From: Acidihalobacter aeolianus
Lineage (GTDB): Bacteria; Pseudomonadota; Gammaproteobacteria; DSM-5130; Acidihalobacteraceae
NCBI RefSeq assembly: GCF_001753165.1
Contig: NZ_CP017448.1
Location: forward strand, 2,126,462 to 2,190,461
DNA length: 64,000 bases
Direction: 5' to 3'
Position 1 is the first letter of the stretch. Every line of letters begins with the position of its first letter. The translations under genes and the position numbers were made by a program. The notes under the pieces are model-generated. The model had not been told where the DNA came from and searched no databases. It saw only the letters and a program-made list of their open reading frames with translations. This document shows, one piece after another, positions 62,992 through 64,000 of this stretch.

Positions 62992-63020
62992 ACGCTACCT
63001 ATGCACGTCGAGGGTGTCAA
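62992..63020 (-). promoter_or_regulatory. Candidate metZ promoter
   Basis: TTGACA (63020-63015), 17-bp spacer, TAGCGT (62997-62992) on the minus strand. The expected start about seven bases downstream falls at the 5' end of the riboswitch P1 stem. The -10 is weak. Confidence 0.5.
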
Positions 63021-63168
63021 TCGATTACTGGAATATCACGGCCCTTTGCGGCGTCTTTAATGAGCCAGGCCTTATCCAACGATAACCTCCAATTATGACT
63101 CTCTCATCGGCTATAGTTATCAAACTGCAATGATTACTACTGCGTGCGCTCAGGGACCCAACAAACCC

Positions 63169-64000
63169 ATGAAATCCACAGGGCTCCAATTGCTGTTTCA
63201 CTGGGTGAAACACTGCACGGCGACGCTTATTGCACTATGGCTTTCCGCTCCTGTCGCCTTAGCAATGGAAGCGTCTCCCCATACCATCAGCCCGGACCAA
63301 CTCTTTTCCTTCGCGGTCGTACCGCAATATACGCCCCAAAAAGTAAGACAGATTTGGCAACCCATACTGACCGCCGTGGAACACGCTTCCGGCATCAGAC
63401 TCAAGCTCATAGTCCCACCGAATATCCAAAGCTTCGAGCATGACCTTTATGCCGGCAAATATGATTTCGCCTACATGAATCCCTATCATCTGCTGATCGC
63501 TCATCGCCAGCAGGATTATCGCCCCATTTTGGCTAATGCGCACCGCACACTCCGGGGGATCATTGTTGTATCCAAGCGAGGGGGGATCAAACGCCTTTCC
63601 GAATTGTCCGGGTTACGCATGGCCTTTCCGGCCCCCGACGCTTTCGCAGCCAGCATGCTCATACGTTCCGAACTCAAACTTCAGTACCATATTTCCGTAA
63701 TACCGTGGTATGTGGTCAACCATAGCTCTGTCTTCATGGATGTCGCCTTGGGTCTTGCCCCTGCGGGTGGCGGTGTCTACGCCACTCTGCAACAGCAGCC
63801 TAGACAGATCCGCCAACGCCTACGCGTACTCTATGAAACGCCCCCTATGCCCACCCACCCCATCGCCGTGGATGGCCATCGTGTTCCGCCGAGTGTAGTT
63901 CATCGCGTCACCGACGCCTTCCTCGGCTTGAAGGCAACCCGGGAAGGTCGCCACCTGCTTGCCGCAGTTCCTTTCGTCGAGATCGAGAAAACCTCCTACG
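63169..64000 (+). CDS. PhnD-type phosphate/phosphonate substrate-binding protein (partial, C-terminus beyond right edge)
   Basis: Periplasmic binding protein of the PhnD/SsuA-like family; 277 residues are open to the last base. Signal peptide about residues 1-34 (hydrophobic TLIALWLSAPVALA, cleavage after ALA). The mature part begins FAVVPQYTPQKVRQIWQPIL and shows family blocks YDFAYMNPYHLL, GIIVVSKRGGIKRLSELSG and AFPAPDAFAASMLI, then the late helix VTDAFLGLKATREGR. Such proteins serve ABC importers or as sensor domains of signalling proteins; the missing C-terminus and next gene would decide. An ATG at 63130 is an in-frame alternative start. Confidence 0.85.
   Translation, partial: MKSTGLQLLFHWVKHCTATLIALWLSAPVALAMEASPHTISPDQLFSFAVVPQYTPQKVRQIWQPILTAVEHASGIRLKLIVPPNIQSFEHDLYAGKYDFAYMNPYHLLIAHRQQDYRPILANAHRTLRGIIVVSKRGGIKRLSELSGLRMAFPAPDAFAASMLIRSELKLQYHISVIPWYVVNHSSVFMDVALGLAPAGGGVYATLQQQPRQIRQRLRVLYETPPMPTHPIAVDGHRVPPSVVHRVTDAFLGLKATREGRHLLAAVPFVEIEKTSY

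Larger units (their letters stand above)
62838..63168. other. 331-bp divergent intergenic region between metZ and the PhnD-like gene
   Basis: No gene is seen. The left two-thirds is accounted for by the metZ leader, riboswitch and promoter on the minus strand. On the plus strand the only promoter-like element for the binding-protein gene is TATAGT (63112-63117), about 50 bp before its start, without a clear -35. Confidence 0.6.

Overview
The window is a stretch of gammaproteobacterial chromosome, coding almost wall to wall for core housekeeping functions. Several gene orders are classical for that class: tpiA-secG-tRNA-Leu-nuoA..., smpB/ratA-rnfH/bamE/fur/recN/nadK/hrcA/grpE-dnaK-dnaJ-dapB-carAB-greA, and tig-clpP-clpX-lon-hupB-tRNA-tRNA-ppiD. 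Protein content and the moderately high G+C of most genes would fit a Chromatiales/Ectothiorhodospiraceae-like lineage, but that placement is inference from gene content alone. No rRNA, CRISPR array, transposase or prophage gene was seen.

Layout. 1-11 kb (minus): respiratory complex I operon nuoA-L (nuoL cut by the left edge) behind tRNA-Leu(GAG) and secG. 11-17 kb (minus): tpiA, glmM, folP, ftsH, rlmE; yhbY is divergent. 17.7-28.6 kb (minus): greA, carB, carA, dapB, dnaJ, dnaK, grpE, hrcA, with sigma-32-type promoters in front of grpE and dnaK. 28.7-36.9 kb: nadK and recN (+), fur (-), bamE (+), rnfH-ratA plus an SNF-family sodium symporter (-), smpB (+), dnaQ, rnhA and a methyltransferase (-). 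37-43.4 kb (+): mltD with four LysM repeats, then an AT-rich signalling cassette: CHASE2 receptor Ser/Thr kinase, PP2C phosphatase and tandem FHA protein. 43.7-53.2 kb: fabI (+), ppiD, two tRNAs, hupB, lon, clpX, clpP, tig (-). 53.3-53.9 kb: five tRNA genes (-). 54-59 kb: folD (+), cysS and gltX (-), ppiB and lpxH (+). 59-63 kb (minus): metZ, a glycerate kinase, a secreted protein and a small glycine-rich protein. 63.2 kb to the right edge (+): a PhnD-type periplasmic binding protein, cut.

The genes cover energy conversion (complex I), protein folding and turnover (DnaKJ-GrpE, HrcA, trigger factor, ClpXP, Lon, FtsH, PpiD, PpiB), envelope biogenesis (GlmM, LpxH, BamE, MltD, SecG, FabI), translation (CysS, GltX, SmpB, eight tRNAs) and precursor synthesis (CarAB, DapB, FolP, FolD, MetZ).

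The two most notable items are (1) a leader upstream of metZ that carries the hallmarks of a SAM-II riboswitch, with a visible way to hide the metZ ribosome-binding site, and (2) the AT-rich kinase/phosphatase/FHA cassette between mltD and fabI, an apparently complete transmembrane phosphothreonine relay. Further points are a 29-bp perfect inverted repeat after tRNA-Asp, three sigma-32-like promoters without visible CIRCE elements, and a possibly leaderless smpB.
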